Part shown: piece after piece, positions 43,250 to 53,294 of the stretch
How positions within the stretch are numbered: position 1 is the first letter of the stretch
Layout: every line of letters starts with the position of its first letter
Source: Pseudoflavonifractor phocaeensis
Lineage (GTDB): Bacteria > Bacillota > Clostridia > Oscillospirales > Oscillospiraceae
Reading direction: 5' to 3'
DNA: 64,000 bases
Assembly (NCBI RefSeq): GCF_016901735.1
Contig: NZ_JACLZC010000001.1
Location: forward strand, 93,432 to 157,431
Position numbers and translations under genes: made by a program
The notes under the pieces: model-generated
The model's database searches: none
What the model was told of the DNA's origin: nothing
The model's input: the letters and a program-made list of their open reading frames with translations, nothing else

Positions 43250-44005
43250 TCACCTCACGGGTATGTGTTGGGTGCGCAGGTAGTCCTTCACCTGGGGGAC
43301 GGTCAGTTCCCCGAAGTGGAAGAGAGACGCGGCCAGGGCGGCATCGCAGCCGGTCTCCTCAAAGACCTGGGCAAAGTGGGCCAGGGACCCGCAGCCGCCG
43401 GAGGCGATCACCGGAATGCTCACCGCGTCGGTGACCGCCTTGGTCATACCGAGGTCAAAGCCGGCTTTGGTGCCGTCGGCGTCCATGGAGGTGAGCAGAA
43501 TCTCCCCCGCCCCCAGGGCCTCGCCCTGCCTCACCCACTGGATGAGGTCGATGCCGGTGGGCTTGCGGCCTCCGGCCACCACCACCTCCCAGGTTCCGTC
43601 CCCCCTGGCTCTGGCGTCCACCGCCAGCACCACGCACTGGGAACCAAACCGCTCCGCCGCCTCGGAGATCAGCGCCGGACGGGCCACGGCGGCGGAATTC
43701 ACCGAAATTTTGTCCGCGCCCGCCCGCAGGAGGCGCTGGAAATCCTCCAGCGTGCGGATGCCGCCGCCCACCGTCAGGGGCACAAAGACCTGCGCGGCGG
43801 TGCGCTCCACCACGTCGGCCACGGTGTCCCGGGCGTCGCTGGTGGCGGTGATGTCCAGAAAGACGATCTCGTCGGCCCCCTGGTCGGAGTAGTATTTGGC
43901 CAGCTCTACCGGGTCGCCGGCGTCCCGGATGTTGACAAAGTTGACCCCCTTGACCACCCGTCCGTCCCGTACGTCCAGGCAGGGAATGATCCGTTTGGCT
44001 AACAT
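43250..44005 (-). CDS. hisF: Imidazole glycerol phosphate synthase cyclase subunit HisF
   Basis: 251-residue TIM barrel that makes the imidazole ring with HisH. Catalytic Asp11 is in [15 protein letters not shown] and the second in [12 protein letters not shown]. Phosphate-binding [10 protein letters not shown] and SGGCG loops are present. ATG 44005 overlaps the hisA end by seven bases; the open frame further upstream is read-through of hisA. Confidence 0.94.
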   Translation of the reverse strand: MLAKRIIPCLDVRDGRVVKGVNFVNIRDAGDPVELAKYYSDQGADEIVFLDITATSDARDTVADVVERTAAQVFVPLTVGGGIRTLEDFQRLLRAGADKISVNSAAVARPALISEAAERFGSQCVVLAVDARARGDGTWEVVVAGGRKPTGIDLIQWVRQGEALGAGEILLTSMDADGTKAGFDLGMTKAVTDAVSIPVIASGGCGSLAHFAQVFEETGCDAALAASLFHFGELTVPQVKDYLRTQHIPVR

Positions 44006-44721
44006 TGTGCGCCCGCCTCCTTTACCGCCAGCGGCAGATCCACCGTCCCGGCATAGTAGGCCTTGCCGATAATGGCCCCCCACAGCTTCCGCTCCCCCAG
44101 CTTGCGCAGGTCCTCGTTGGAGGAGACGCCGCCGGAGGCGATGATCCGACCGCCGTACACCCCTTGCAGCGCCGCCAGGCGGTTAAAGGACGGTCCGGTC
44201 AGGGTGCCGTCGGTTTCAATATCTGTAAAGATAATAAACTTTACACCTATTTTCTCCATCTCTTTGGCAAAGTCCAGGTAGTCCAGGCCGGAGTCCTCCT
44301 CCCAGCCGGCGGTGCGCACCCGGCCGTCCTTGGCGTCGATGCCCACGGCGATGCGTTCGCCGTACTTCTCCACGGCGGCCCGGACGAAATCCGGGTTGTT
44401 CACCGCCGCCGAGCCGATCACCGCCCGGTTTACCCCCAGGGCAAACACCGCTTCCAGGTCAGTCATGTTGCGGATTCCGCCGCCCAGCTCCACCTTCAGC
44501 CCACTTTTTTGGGCAATCTGTGCCACGATGGCCCCATTCTTCCGCACGCCGTCCCGGGCGCCGTCCAGGTCTACCATGTGGATCTGACGGGCACCGGCGG
44601 CATAAAAGGCCTTGGCTGTGGCCAGAGGATCGTCGGCCACCTGGTGGACGGTGGCAAAATCCCCTTTGTAAAGGCGTACTGCCTTACAGTCTTTTAAGTC
44701 AATGGCAGGCAGCAGGATCAT
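43999..44721 (-). CDS. hisA: ProFAR isomerase HisA
   Basis: 240-residue TIM barrel converting ProFAR to PRFAR. The two catalytic aspartates lie in [15 protein letters not shown] and [17 protein letters not shown] and ASGGVSS are the phosphate loops. It overlaps hisH by four bases and hisF by seven. Confidence 0.94.
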   Translation of the reverse strand: MILLPAIDLKDCKAVRLYKGDFATVHQVADDPLATAKAFYAAGARQIHMVDLDGARDGVRKNGAIVAQIAQKSGLKVELGGGIRNMTDLEAVFALGVNRAVIGSAAVNNPDFVRAAVEKYGERIAVGIDAKDGRVRTAGWEEDSGLDYLDFAKEMEKIGVKFIIFTDIETDGTLTGPSFNRLAALQGVYGGRIIASGGVSSNEDLRKLGERKLWGAIIGKAYYAGTVDLPLAVKEAGAQC

Positions 44722-45326
44722 CGGTTCAGCCCTCCAAAGTTCCGCAGTATTTGCAGTCCCACCTCGCCGCTCTTCTCCGGGTGGAACTGACAGCCGTAGA
44801 CATTGCCATGGTTCACCGCCGCCACCACGGGGACGCCGTAGTCGGTCTGAGCGATGACCTGGGACGGGTCGGACGCCACCCCGCAGAAGGAGTGGACAAA
44901 GTAGACGTAGCTCCCCTCGTCTAGTCCCGCGAAGAGGGGCGACGGATTGGGGAAGGTCAGACTGTTCCAGCCGATGTGGGGCAGCTTCAGATCGGTCTCA
45001 ATCTTACGGACACAGCCACTGACAAGGTTTAATCCTTCACAGTCTCTCACCTCTTCGCCCCGGGCAAAGAGGAGCTGCATCCCCAGGCAGATGCCCAAAA
45101 TCGGCTTGCGCCGGGCCTCCCGGCACACCAGCGCGTCCAGCCCGGAGGCCCGCAGCCGGTCCGCCGCGTCGGGAAAGGCTCCCACGCCGGGCAGAATGAT
45201 GGCGTCCGCCCGCTCCAGCTCCTTGGGGTCGCTGGTGATGCAGGTTTTCAGGCCCAAATACTCCATGGCGTTGGTAACGCTCTTCAGATTCCCCACGCCG
45301 TAATCCACGATGGCCGTAACGTTCAT
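44718..45326 (-). CDS. hisH: Imidazole glycerol phosphate synthase glutaminase HisH
   Basis: 202-residue class I glutamine amidotransferase that feeds ammonia to HisF. The nucleophile Cys is in GICLGMQLLF and the His/Glu pair in CQFHPEKSGEVG. DYGVGNLKSV is the typical start. It abuts hisB and overlaps hisA. Confidence 0.94.
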   Translation of the reverse strand: MNVTAIVDYGVGNLKSVTNAMEYLGLKTCITSDPKELERADAIILPGVGAFPDAADRLRASGLDALVCREARRKPILGICLGMQLLFARGEEVRDCEGLNLVSGCVRKIETDLKLPHIGWNSLTFPNPSPLFAGLDEGSYVYFVHSFCGVASDPSQVIAQTDYGVPVVAAVNHGNVYGCQFHPEKSGEVGLQILRNFGGLNR

Positions 45327-45901
45327 CAGAGCACCCCCTTTGTGGAGGTGACGCCGGCGCCGGTGACCGCCACCGCCTCCTTGATGGACACCCCCAACGA
45401 CTTGAAGAGGGCTTCGGTGATGTGGTGGGCGTTCTTTCCATAGAGCGCCTTCATGTGTAAAGTTAAACCACTGTTCACCGCGAAGGCCCGCATAAACTCC
45501 TCGGTGAGGCAGCTCTCATAGCTGCCGATACGCTCCTGGGGCATGGGCGCGTCAAAGACCAGAAAGGGACGGTTGGAAAAGTCCAGGGCCGTGAAGCACA
45601 GGGCCTCGTCCATGGGGATGTAGGCCGAGGCGTAGCGCCGGATGCCCTTCCGGTCCCCCAGCGCCTCCTTCATGGCCTGGCCCAGCACGATGCCCGTGTC
45701 CTCCACCGTGTGGTGGCCGTCCACCTCCAGGTCTCCGTCCACCGTCAGCGCCAGACCCAGGCCGCCGTAAAAAGCCAGGGCGGTGAGCATGTGGTCAAAA
45801 AAGCCGATGCCCGTTTTGATGGCCACCGGCCCCCCCTCCAGCGAGAGCTTCAGGTCAATACAGGTCTCTTTGGTCTTGCGGGATACTTCCGCCGTTCGCA
45901 T
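45326..45901 (-). CDS. hisB: Imidazoleglycerol-phosphate dehydratase HisB
   Basis: 191-residue monofunctional dehydratase (no phosphatase domain). Metal-binding motifs GFFDHML, DGHHTVEDTGI and, later, KNAHHITEA-type (YGKNAHHITEALFK) are intact. One-base overlap with hisH. A histidinol phosphatase gene is not visible in the window. Confidence 0.94.
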   Translation of the reverse strand: MRTAEVSRKTKETCIDLKLSLEGGPVAIKTGIGFFDHMLTALAFYGGLGLALTVDGDLEVDGHHTVEDTGIVLGQAMKEALGDRKGIRRYASAYIPMDEALCFTALDFSNRPFLVFDAPMPQERIGSYESCLTEEFMRAFAVNSGLTLHMKALYGKNAHHITEALFKSLGVSIKEAVAVTGAGVTSTKGVL

Positions 45902-45913
45902 CGCAGTCCCTCC

Positions 45914-47191
45914 TTACCCCTCAAACCGTACCCGGATGGAATTGGCGTGGGCGGTCAGCTTCTCGCTCTCGGCAAAGGTGATGATCTCCTTCTGAATGGG
46001 AGCCAGCGTCTCCTTGCTGTACGCAATGACGCTCATGGTTTTCAGGAAGGAGGTCACGCTCAGGGGCGAGAAGAAACGGGCCGTGCCGCTGGTGGGCAGC
46101 ACATGGTCCGGGCCTGCCAGATAGTCGCCCAGCGGCTCCGGCGACCAGGCCCCCAAAAAGACCGCGCCGGCGTTTCGGATGCCCGGCAGGAGGGCTCTGG
46201 GGTCCTGGGTCATAATTTCCAGATGCTCCGGGGCGATCTCATTGGCCAGGGCCACGCAGTCGTCCAGAGTTTCGCACACGATGGCGCAGCCAAAGTCCCG
46301 CAGGGAACACTCCATGATCTCGCTGCGGCTCAGGTAGCCGGTCTGACGGACGATTTCCCCGTCCACCGCCTGGGCCAGCGCCGCCGAGTCGGTGAGCAGC
46401 ACGGCGGAGGCCAGCTTGTCGTGTTCGGCCTGGCTCAGCAGGTCGGCGGCCACGAACTTGGGATCGGCGCTGCCGTCGGCGATGACCAGCACCTCCGAGG
46501 GACCGGCCACCATGTCGATGTCCAGCTTGCCGTAGGCCAGGCGCTTGGCCGCCGCCACATAGGCGTTGCCCGGGCCCACCAGCTTATCCACCTTGGGAAT
46601 AAAGCCAGCGCCGTAGGTCAGGGCCGCCACCGCCTGGGCCCCGCCCACCGCGATGCACCGGTCCACCCCGGCGATTTTCGCCGCCGCCAGCACCGGAGCG
46701 CTCAAATTCTCCGTGGGCGGAGTAACCATGACGATCTCCTCCACCCCGGCCACCTTGGCGGGGACGGCGTTCATCAGCACGCTGCTGGGATAGGCCGCCG
46801 TGCCGCCGGGCACATAGACGCCCACCCGGGTCAGGCCCCGGACGATCCGTCCCACCCGTCCGCCGTCCGGAGAGGTCCACTCCGCCGTCTCATAGAGCAG
46901 CTTTTCATTATAATCCCGGATATTGGCGGCGGCGTGCTCCATGGCGGCGATGAGGGTGGGGCCGCAGGAAGCATAGGCCGCTTCCAGCTCCTCTTTCCCG
47001 ATCTCCCGGGGCTCCGCCTTGTCAAATTTGAGGGAGTATTCCCGTACCGCCTCATAGCCCCGCCGGGCCACGTCGGCCAGAATGGCGGACACCGCCTGGT
47101 CTACCGCCGCGTTGTTCTGCGCCGCCCGGGCCCGCATGGCGCCAATGACGGCCTGTTCGCTCTGCCCGTCGGCCTTGACAATGTCGATCAT
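45914..47191 (-). CDS. hisD: Histidinol dehydrogenase HisD
   Basis: 425-residue NAD+-dependent zinc enzyme for the last two steps of histidine synthesis. VYVPGGTAAYPSSVLM, DMVAGPSEVLVIADG, LLSQAEHDKLA and the catalytic EIAPEHLEIM are present. It overlaps hisG by four bases. Confidence 0.95.
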   Translation of the reverse strand: MIDIVKADGQSEQAVIGAMRARAAQNNAAVDQAVSAILADVARRGYEAVREYSLKFDKAEPREIGKEELEAAYASCGPTLIAAMEHAAANIRDYNEKLLYETAEWTSPDGGRVGRIVRGLTRVGVYVPGGTAAYPSSVLMNAVPAKVAGVEEIVMVTPPTENLSAPVLAAAKIAGVDRCIAVGGAQAVAALTYGAGFIPKVDKLVGPGNAYVAAAKRLAYGKLDIDMVAGPSEVLVIADGSADPKFVAADLLSQAEHDKLASAVLLTDSAALAQAVDGEIVRQTGYLSRSEIMECSLRDFGCAIVCETLDDCVALANEIAPEHLEIMTQDPRALLPGIRNAGAVFLGAWSPEPLGDYLAGPDHVLPTSGTARFFSPLSVTSFLKTMSVIAYSKETLAPIQKEIITFAESEKLTAHANSIRVRFEG

Positions 47192-47844
47192 ACCTTCCTC
47201 CGCTTCTCCAGCTCGGCCTCACAGCGGCCGATGAAATCCTCGATCTGGGTCTTGTGGAGCTTCATGCTGGCCGTGTTCACGATCAGCCGGGCCGAGACGG
47301 TCTGCACGTCCTCAATGGGCACCAGACCGTTTTCCCGTAACGTGGCGCCCGTCTCCACGATGTCCACGATGCCGTCCGCCAGGTCCAGAATGGGGGCCAG
47401 CTCCACGCTGCCCTCGATCTTGATGATGTCCACGTCCATCCCCTTCCGCTCAAAGAAGCTGCGGGTCACGTTGGGGTACTTGGACGCCACCCGGCGGGTC
47501 TTGTAGGTGCCGTAAAAATCGCTGCCCTGCCGCACCGCCAGGGCAAAGCGGCACCGGCCAAAGCCCAGGTCCAGCACCTCATAAAAGGACTTGCCCTGCT
47601 CCAAAATGGTGTCCTTGCCCACGATGCCCAGGTCGCAAACCCCGTGCTCCACATAGGTGATGACGTCCGGTGCCTTGGCCAGCACCGCGTCCAGCGGATA
47701 GTTGGGCAGGGCATGAATGAGCCGCCGGCCCGGATTGCGGATGGGAGAGCAGTCCAGGCCCATGGCCTCAAAGAGCTCCACGCTTTTGTCTTGCAGACGC
47801 CCCTTGGTCAAAGCGATCCGCAGACGGTTCCCTTGCTGTGTCAT
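47188..47844 (-). CDS. hisG: ATP phosphoribosyltransferase catalytic subunit HisG (short form)
   Basis: 218-residue first enzyme of the pathway, short form lacking the C-terminal regulatory domain, which therefore needs HisZ. LRIALTKGRLQDKSVELFE start, a YVEHGVCDLGIVGKD motif and DGIVDIVETGATLREN phosphate loop are visible. ATG 47844 follows GGAG and overlaps the hisZ end by four bases. Confidence 0.94.
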   Translation of the reverse strand: MTQQGNRLRIALTKGRLQDKSVELFEAMGLDCSPIRNPGRRLIHALPNYPLDAVLAKAPDVITYVEHGVCDLGIVGKDTILEQGKSFYEVLDLGFGRCRFALAVRQGSDFYGTYKTRRVASKYPNVTRSFFERKGMDVDIIKIEGSVELAPILDLADGIVDIVETGATLRENGLVPIEDVQTVSARLIVNTASMKLHKTQIEDFIGRCEAELEKRRKV

Positions 47845-49031
47845 ACCTGCTCCTCCCCTTCTTCCAGGTCCACAAGGCGGCTCTGTCCGCCCTCCAGCAC
47901 CCATACATGAGACGCGCCCCGGTCCTTCGCCAGCCGTACCGTCTCCTCCAGGGTCTCGCAGGGCGAGAGGGCGCAGCATCCGTTCTCCCGGCCGTCCACC
48001 GCCCGGAGGGCTTCGGCCAGCTGAGCCGGGTCAAAGTGGATCAGGGTATCCGCACCCTTCCCCTCCTCCAGGGGCCGGCAGGCGGTGACCGCGTCCACGT
48101 CCACGGCAAAGCCGGTGGCCGGCGCGGGCCGCCCGAAGGCCGCCGTCAGGCCGTCGTACCGGCCGCCGGACAGCACCGCGTCTCCCGCGCCCTCGGCGTA
48201 GCCCCGGAACACCACGCCGGTATAGTAGTCGATCTGATGGACCAGACCCAGGTCAAAGCGGATATACTGTCCATAGCCCGCCGCCTCCAGGGCCTCGTAG
48301 AGGGTGCGCAGGTAGTCCACCGCCTCGGTCTTGCCCGCCAGGGCCTCCGCCTCGTCCAGCACCTCCGCGCCGCCGAAGAGCCGGGAGAGCCGCTGCATGG
48401 CCGTCCAGGCCGGACGGTCCCGGAAGGGCTCCAAAAAGTCGTTGAGGGCCGCGAAGTTTTTGCCCTCGATGAGGGCCCGCATCTCCTCGGTTTTCTCCTC
48501 GTCCAGATCCATGCGCCCGGCCAGAGTGCGGAAAAAGCCCGCGTGGCCCAGCTCGATGTGGAAGCCCTTCAGCGCGCAGGCCCGCAGGGCGTCTACCGCC
48601 ATGGCCACCATCTCCAGATCGGCCTTCAGGCCGGCGGCGCCGATGAGCTCCACGCCGCACTGGGCGATTTCGCTGCTGCCCCCCCGGTGGGCCTGGCCGG
48701 AACGGAACACCGTCTGGTCATAATAGAGCCGCTGGGGCAAGGGCAGCGCCTTGAGCTTGGTGGCAGCCACCCGGGCGATGGGGGTGGTGCAGTCGGGGCG
48801 CATGACCATGATCTTGCCGGAGCGGTCGATGATCTTTAACATAGCCTCCTGGGGCATCGGGTTGCCGGAGCGGAGGAACAAATCATAAAATTCTACCTCG
48901 GGCGTGCTCACCTCGGCGTAGCCCCGGCCCTGAAAGAGACCGGTCAGCGCCCCCTGTACCGCCCGGCGTTCCCGGCACTCGGCAAACAGCCGGTCCCGGG
49001 TCCCCTCGGGCGTGTTGATGCTGTATTTCAT
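47841..49031 (-). CDS. hisZ: ATP phosphoribosyltransferase regulatory subunit HisZ
   Basis: 396-residue HisRS-like protein without synthetase activity, forming a hetero-octamer with HisG and mediating histidine feedback. NTPEGTRDRLF, VMRPDCTTPIARVAA and GGRYDGL are class II-like motifs. ATG 49031 follows AAAGGAGG with 8 bases; an upstream in-frame ATG lacks a site. It is the first gene of the his operon. Confidence 0.92.
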   Translation of the reverse strand: MKYSINTPEGTRDRLFAECRERRAVQGALTGLFQGRGYAEVSTPEVEFYDLFLRSGNPMPQEAMLKIIDRSGKIMVMRPDCTTPIARVAATKLKALPLPQRLYYDQTVFRSGQAHRGGSSEIAQCGVELIGAAGLKADLEMVAMAVDALRACALKGFHIELGHAGFFRTLAGRMDLDEEKTEEMRALIEGKNFAALNDFLEPFRDRPAWTAMQRLSRLFGGAEVLDEAEALAGKTEAVDYLRTLYEALEAAGYGQYIRFDLGLVHQIDYYTGVVFRGYAEGAGDAVLSGGRYDGLTAAFGRPAPATGFAVDVDAVTACRPLEEGKGADTLIHFDPAQLAEALRAVDGRENGCCALSPCETLEETVRLAKDRGASHVWVLEGGQSRLVDLEEGEEQV

Positions 49032-49069
49032 CGGAGCATCCTCCTTTTGCTTTTTCACTTTACCACGCT

Positions 49070-49098
49070 AATATACTATAACAACAACGCCTTGTCAA
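49070..49098 (-). promoter_or_regulatory. his operon promoter
   Basis: On the minus strand, consensus TTGACA (49093-49098) and TATATT (49070-49075) with a 17-base spacer. The leader is only about 35 bases, too short for a T-box or attenuator. Confidence 0.85.
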
Positions 49099-49111
49099 GC
49101 CCTTCCCGCAA

Positions 49112-49151
49112 AACACCCGGAACGGACCGCCGCGGTCCCTTTCCGGGTGTT
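49112..49151 (-). terminator. Terminator of polC and its upstream cluster
   Basis: Stem AACACCCGGAA(CGGACC)/(GGTCC)..TTCCGGGTGTT (49112-49128 with 49134-49151), followed on the minus strand by TTTTGCGG. It directly precedes the his promoter. Confidence 0.75.
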
Positions 49152-49164
49152 CTGGCCCGACGGC

Positions 49165-52100
49165 TCAAAAACCGTCAAAGAGATTGATCTGGCTGGTGTC
49201 CGGCAGGCCGTCCAGCGCGCCGGCCGCCTTGAGCTGCTCGATGTGGGTCTTGGACACCTTGGGGCAGGCGGCGGAAAACTCCTCCACCGAGATGAAGGTC
49301 TTGCCCTCCCGCTGCTCCATGATGGACCAGGCCGCCGTCTCCCCCAGGCCGGGAATGGCCGTAAAGGGCGGAATCAGGGCCTTTTTCTCCTCGTCTACCT
49401 GGAACAGCGTGGCGTGGGAGGCGTACAGGTCCACATGGGAAAAGGTGAAGCCCCGGAGATAGAACTCATACACCACCTCCAGCGTGGTGAGCATGTCCTG
49501 CTCCACGGCGCTGGCCTTTTTCTCCTTGGCCTGGATCTCCCGCATCTTGGCCAGGGCCGTCTCCATCCCCCAGCACATGCAGGTGGCGTCAAAGGCCTTG
49601 GCCCGGATGGAAAAATAGGCCGCGTAAAAGGCCAGCGGCCGGTGGGCCTTGAACCAGGCGATGCGGAAGGCCATCATCACATAGGCCACCGCGTGGGCCT
49701 TGGGGAAGAGATACTTGATCTTCTTGCACGAGTCGATGTACCACTCCGGCACGCCGGCCGCCTTCATCTCGTCCTCCGCGCCCTCGGGCAGCCCCTTGCC
49801 TTTCCGCACCGACTCCATGATCTTGAAGGACCGCTTCTCCGGCATACCGCAGGAGATCAAAAAGAGCATGATGTCGTCCCGGCAGCCGATGGCCTGGCCG
49901 ACGGGAATGCCCTGGTCCACAATCAGGTCCCGGGCGTTGCCCAGCCACACGTCGGTGCCGTGGGAGAAGCCGGACAGCCGGACCAGAATATCAAACTGCT
50001 CCGGCTGGGTGTCCACCAGCATCCCGCGGACAAAGCTGGTGCCGAACTCCGGAATGGCCACCGCGCCGGTGGGACCCAGAATCTTGTCTTTCTCAAATCC
50101 CAGCGCTTTGGAGCTTTTGAAGAGGGACATGGTGTCCGGGTCGTCCAGGGGGATGGTCTTGGCGTCCATCCCCGTCAGATCCTCCAGCATCCGGATCATG
50201 GACGGGTCATCGTGGCCCAGCATGTCCAGCTTGAGGATGTTGGACTCCATGGAGTGATATTCAAAGTGGGTGGTGACAATGTCGGTGTTGGGGTCGTCCG
50301 CCGGATGCTGTACCGGGCAGAAATCGTAAATTTCCCGGTCCTGAGGGATGACCACCATGCCGCCGGGGTGCTGGCCGGTGGTCCGCTTGACCCCGGTACA
50401 CCCCTGGGCCAGACGGTTCTCCTCGGCGTTGGTGACGTGCATCCCCTGCTCGTCCAGATACTTTTTGACATAGCCGAAGGCGGTCTTTTCCGCCACCGTG
50501 CCGATGGTGCCCGCCCGGAACACATGGCTCTCGCCAAAAAGCTCAAAGGTATGGCGGTGGGCCTTGGCCTGGTACTCGCCGGAAAAGTTCAGGTCGATAT
50601 CGGGGACCTTGTCGCCGCCAAAGCCCAGGAAGGTTTCAAAGGGGATGTTGAAGCCGTCCTTCACATAGGGCGTGCCGCACACGGGGCATACCGCGTCGGG
50701 CATGTCCGCGCCGCAGCCGTAGCCGTGGGCGGGGCCGAATGCAAAATCCGAATGACGGCACTTGGGACAGCGGTAGTGGGCGGGCAGGGAGTTGACCTCG
50801 GTGATGCCCGACATGAAGGCCACCAGCGACGAGCCCACGCTGCCCCGGGAGCCCACCAGATAGCCGTGGTCCAGGGAGTCCTGCACCAGCTTCTGGGCCG
50901 ACATGTAGATCACGTCGTAGTGGCGGCCCAGAATGGCGTCCAGCTCCACGTTGATGCGGTCCACCACCAGTTGGGGCGGCTCTTCGCCGTAAAGCTCTTT
51001 CGCTTTCCCCCATACCAGCCGCTTTAACTCCCCCTCCGAGTCCTCCAGCTTGGGCGCAAAGAGGCCCTTGGGGAGGGGCACCACGTCCTCGCACCAGTCG
51101 GCCACCAAATTGGTGTTGCGCACCACCACATTATAGGCGTCCTCCTGGCCCAGGTAAGCAAATTCCCTTAACATCTCGTCGGTGGTCTTGAAGTAGATGG
51201 GCAGGGGAGAATCGGCGTCCTCAAAGCCCTTGGTGGCCAGCAGGATATGGCGGTAAACCTCCTCCTCCGGGTCCAGGAAGTGGACGTCCCCGGTGGCGCA
51301 CACCGGCTTGTCCAGCGCCTTGCCCAGCGCCACCACCGTGCGGTTGAAGTCCCGCAGCTCCTCCTCGCTCTTCACCATGCCCTTGCGGAGCATGAAGGCG
51401 TTGTTGCACAGGGGCTGGATCTCCAAAAAGTCGTACCAGGAGGCGATGCGCTTGAGCTCGGAGAACTCCTTGCGGCGCACAACGGCCTGGAACAGCTCGC
51501 CGGCCTCGCAGGCCGAACCCAGAATCAGTCCCTCCCGGTGCTCCTCAATGAGGCTCTTGGGCATGATGGGAAAGCGCTTAAAATGGTCCAGATGAGATTT
51601 GGAAATCAGCTGGTAGAGGTTGCGCAGGCCCAGCTGGTTTTTGGCCAGCACGATGAGGTGCTTGGGCTGGCGCTTGGCCTTGCCGCCGGTGCGCAGCTTT
51701 CGCATGGCCGGGTTGATGGCCTGGAGGGTATGGACCCCCTGGTCGGAGAGCATCTTGAAAAAGGGCACCAGCATGTAGCCCACCGTGGCGGCGTCGTCGC
51801 TGGCCCGGTGGTGGTTGAAGGCGGGGAGGTTCAGATGGTCCGCCACAATGTCCAGCTTGTACTTGCCCAGATCGGGCAAAAGGTTCTGGGCCAAAATCAG
51901 GCTGTCCAGGGAGGTATTTTCAAAGGGACGCCCCATCCGGCGGCAGCCCTCGGCGATAAAGCCCATGTCAAACTCGGCGTTGTGGGCCGCCAGGGGACGG
52001 CCCGCCGCAAAGTCCAGAAAGGCCCCGATGGCCTGGGCCTGGCTGGGGGCCCCTTGGAGCATCTCGTCGGTAATGCCGGTGAGCTGGGTGATCTCCCGGC

Positions 52101-53271
52101 TCAGCGGGCGCTCCGGGTCGGCGAAGGTGTTGAAGGTGTCCACGATCTCCCCGTCCCGCAGCACCACCGCGCCGATCTCGGTAATCACGTCCCGGCGGTT
52201 GTCCAGGCCGGTGGTCTCAATGTCAAAGCAGACGATCTCCCCGCCGCTCAGGTCCATCTCCTGCTCGCCGTGGACCACCACCCGGTCGTCCACATCGTTA
52301 ATGAAGTAGGCCTCCACGCCGTAGAGGATCTTGATCCCTTTGGCCGAGTGCCAGGCGTCCGGGAAGGACTGGGCCACCCCGTGGTCGGTGATGGCGATGG
52401 CCCGATGGCCCCAGCTCTCCGCCCGCTTGACCACGTTCTTGTCCGGTCCCAGCTTGGGACCCACCTGGGTGAGGGCGTCCATGGTGGACATGGTGGTGTG
52501 CAGGTGGAGCTCCACCCGCTTTTCCGGCGCGTTGTCCGCCCGGATGGCTTTCTTGCCCTCCATCACCGCGTAGGGCTCCAGGATCATGTCGTTGGTGAAC
52601 CGGTCGATGTTCAGCCGGCCCTGCACAAGCAGATGCTGGCCTTTCTTCACGCCCTCCACCAGGGGCTTGCCCTCCTCCCCCAGAAAGAACTTGCTCACCC
52701 GGACGGAGCCGGTATAATCCGTCATGTCAAAGGAAACCACCCACGCGCCCCGTTTTTTCAGCTCCCGGTGGTCTACCGCGAATACATCGCCCTCCACGAT
52801 GACAGACCCCATATCCAGCTCCAGCGCCCGCATGGGAGTGGTCTCCCCCTTGATCTCCCGGCGGCCAAAGAGCAGCTTCTTCTTCCCCTCCGGCTTGGAC
52901 GGAGCGGGACGGGTTACCTTCAGCTTTTTCAGCGCCTCCTGCCGGATGGCCTCGGTGCGGGCAAAAGCCTGGGCGGCGTCCGCGTCCACCTGGGGCTCCG
53001 GCACGGCCGGCGCCTCCGGCTCTGGGGCCGGCTCACCCCCGCGCACCTCCATGAATACCCCCCGCAGGCCGTAGCACAGGGCAATGTCGGCGCACAGGTT
53101 GTCCAGGGTGTCCCGGTCCTGCCCTTCCCCGGGCAGCAGCTCCACCGAAATGGTCCGGGCCTGCCGGTCAATCTCCGCCCCGCAGACCCACCACGCCCCA
53201 AAGGGCTGGCCGCCGGTCCGCTCCAGCCGGGAAAACAGTTCCAAAAATTCTATCTTTGACCCTTCTGCCAT
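49165..53271 (-). CDS. polC: DNA polymerase III alpha subunit, PolC type
   Basis: 1368-residue replicative polymerase of low-GC Gram-positives, slightly shorter than the usual 1430 or so. An N-terminal domain and an OB fold (about 165-245) come first. A PHP domain begins at ELHLHTTMSTMD near 252, interrupted by a DEDD proofreading exonuclease (VCFDIETTGLD near 349). The polymerase core includes PDIDLNFSGEYQ near 892 and GFSHGTDVW. A zinc site CPKCRHSDFAFG and CPVCG lies near 835-860. AGGAG precedes the ATG. It is the last gene of the pyrH-to-polC cluster. Confidence 0.97.
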   Translation of the reverse strand: MAEGSKIEFLELFSRLERTGGQPFGAWWVCGAEIDRQARTISVELLPGEGQDRDTLDNLCADIALCYGLRGVFMEVRGGEPAPEPEAPAVPEPQVDADAAQAFARTEAIRQEALKKLKVTRPAPSKPEGKKKLLFGRREIKGETTPMRALELDMGSVIVEGDVFAVDHRELKKRGAWVVSFDMTDYTGSVRVSKFFLGEEGKPLVEGVKKGQHLLVQGRLNIDRFTNDMILEPYAVMEGKKAIRADNAPEKRVELHLHTTMSTMDALTQVGPKLGPDKNVVKRAESWGHRAIAITDHGVAQSFPDAWHSAKGIKILYGVEAYFINDVDDRVVVHGEQEMDLSGGEIVCFDIETTGLDNRRDVITEIGAVVLRDGEIVDTFNTFADPERPLSREITQLTGITDEMLQGAPSQAQAIGAFLDFAAGRPLAAHNAEFDMGFIAEGCRRMGRPFENTSLDSLILAQNLLPDLGKYKLDIVADHLNLPAFNHHRASDDAATVGYMLVPFFKMLSDQGVHTLQAINPAMRKLRTGGKAKRQPKHLIVLAKNQLGLRNLYQLISKSHLDHFKRFPIMPKSLIEEHREGLILGSACEAGELFQAVVRRKEFSELKRIASWYDFLEIQPLCNNAFMLRKGMVKSEEELRDFNRTVVALGKALDKPVCATGDVHFLDPEEEVYRHILLATKGFEDADSPLPIYFKTTDEMLREFAYLGQEDAYNVVVRNTNLVADWCEDVVPLPKGLFAPKLEDSEGELKRLVWGKAKELYGEEPPQLVVDRINVELDAILGRHYDVIYMSAQKLVQDSLDHGYLVGSRGSVGSSLVAFMSGITEVNSLPAHYRCPKCRHSDFAFGPAHGYGCGADMPDAVCPVCGTPYVKDGFNIPFETFLGFGGDKVPDIDLNFSGEYQAKAHRHTFELFGESHVFRAGTIGTVAEKTAFGYVKKYLDEQGMHVTNAEENRLAQGCTGVKRTTGQHPGGMVVIPQDREIYDFCPVQHPADDPNTDIVTTHFEYHSMESNILKLDMLGHDDPSMIRMLEDLTGMDAKTIPLDDPDTMSLFKSSKALGFEKDKILGPTGAVAIPEFGTSFVRGMLVDTQPEQFDILVRLSGFSHGTDVWLGNARDLIVDQGIPVGQAIGCRDDIMLFLISCGMPEKRSFKIMESVRKGKGLPEGAEDEMKAAGVPEWYIDSCKKIKYLFPKAHAVAYVMMAFRIAWFKAHRPLAFYAAYFSIRAKAFDATCMCWGMETALAKMREIQAKEKKASAVEQDMLTTLEVVYEFYLRGFTFSHVDLYASHATLFQVDEEKKALIPPFTAIPGLGETAAWSIMEQREGKTFISVEEFSAACPKVSKTHIEQLKAAGALDGLPDTSQINLFDGF

Positions 53272-53294
53272 GTAATACGCTCCTACTTGATTTC

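Noticed and set aside
49031..49100. T-box or attenuator controlling the his operon
   Set aside because: The distance from promoter to the hisZ start is about 35 bases, too short for either.
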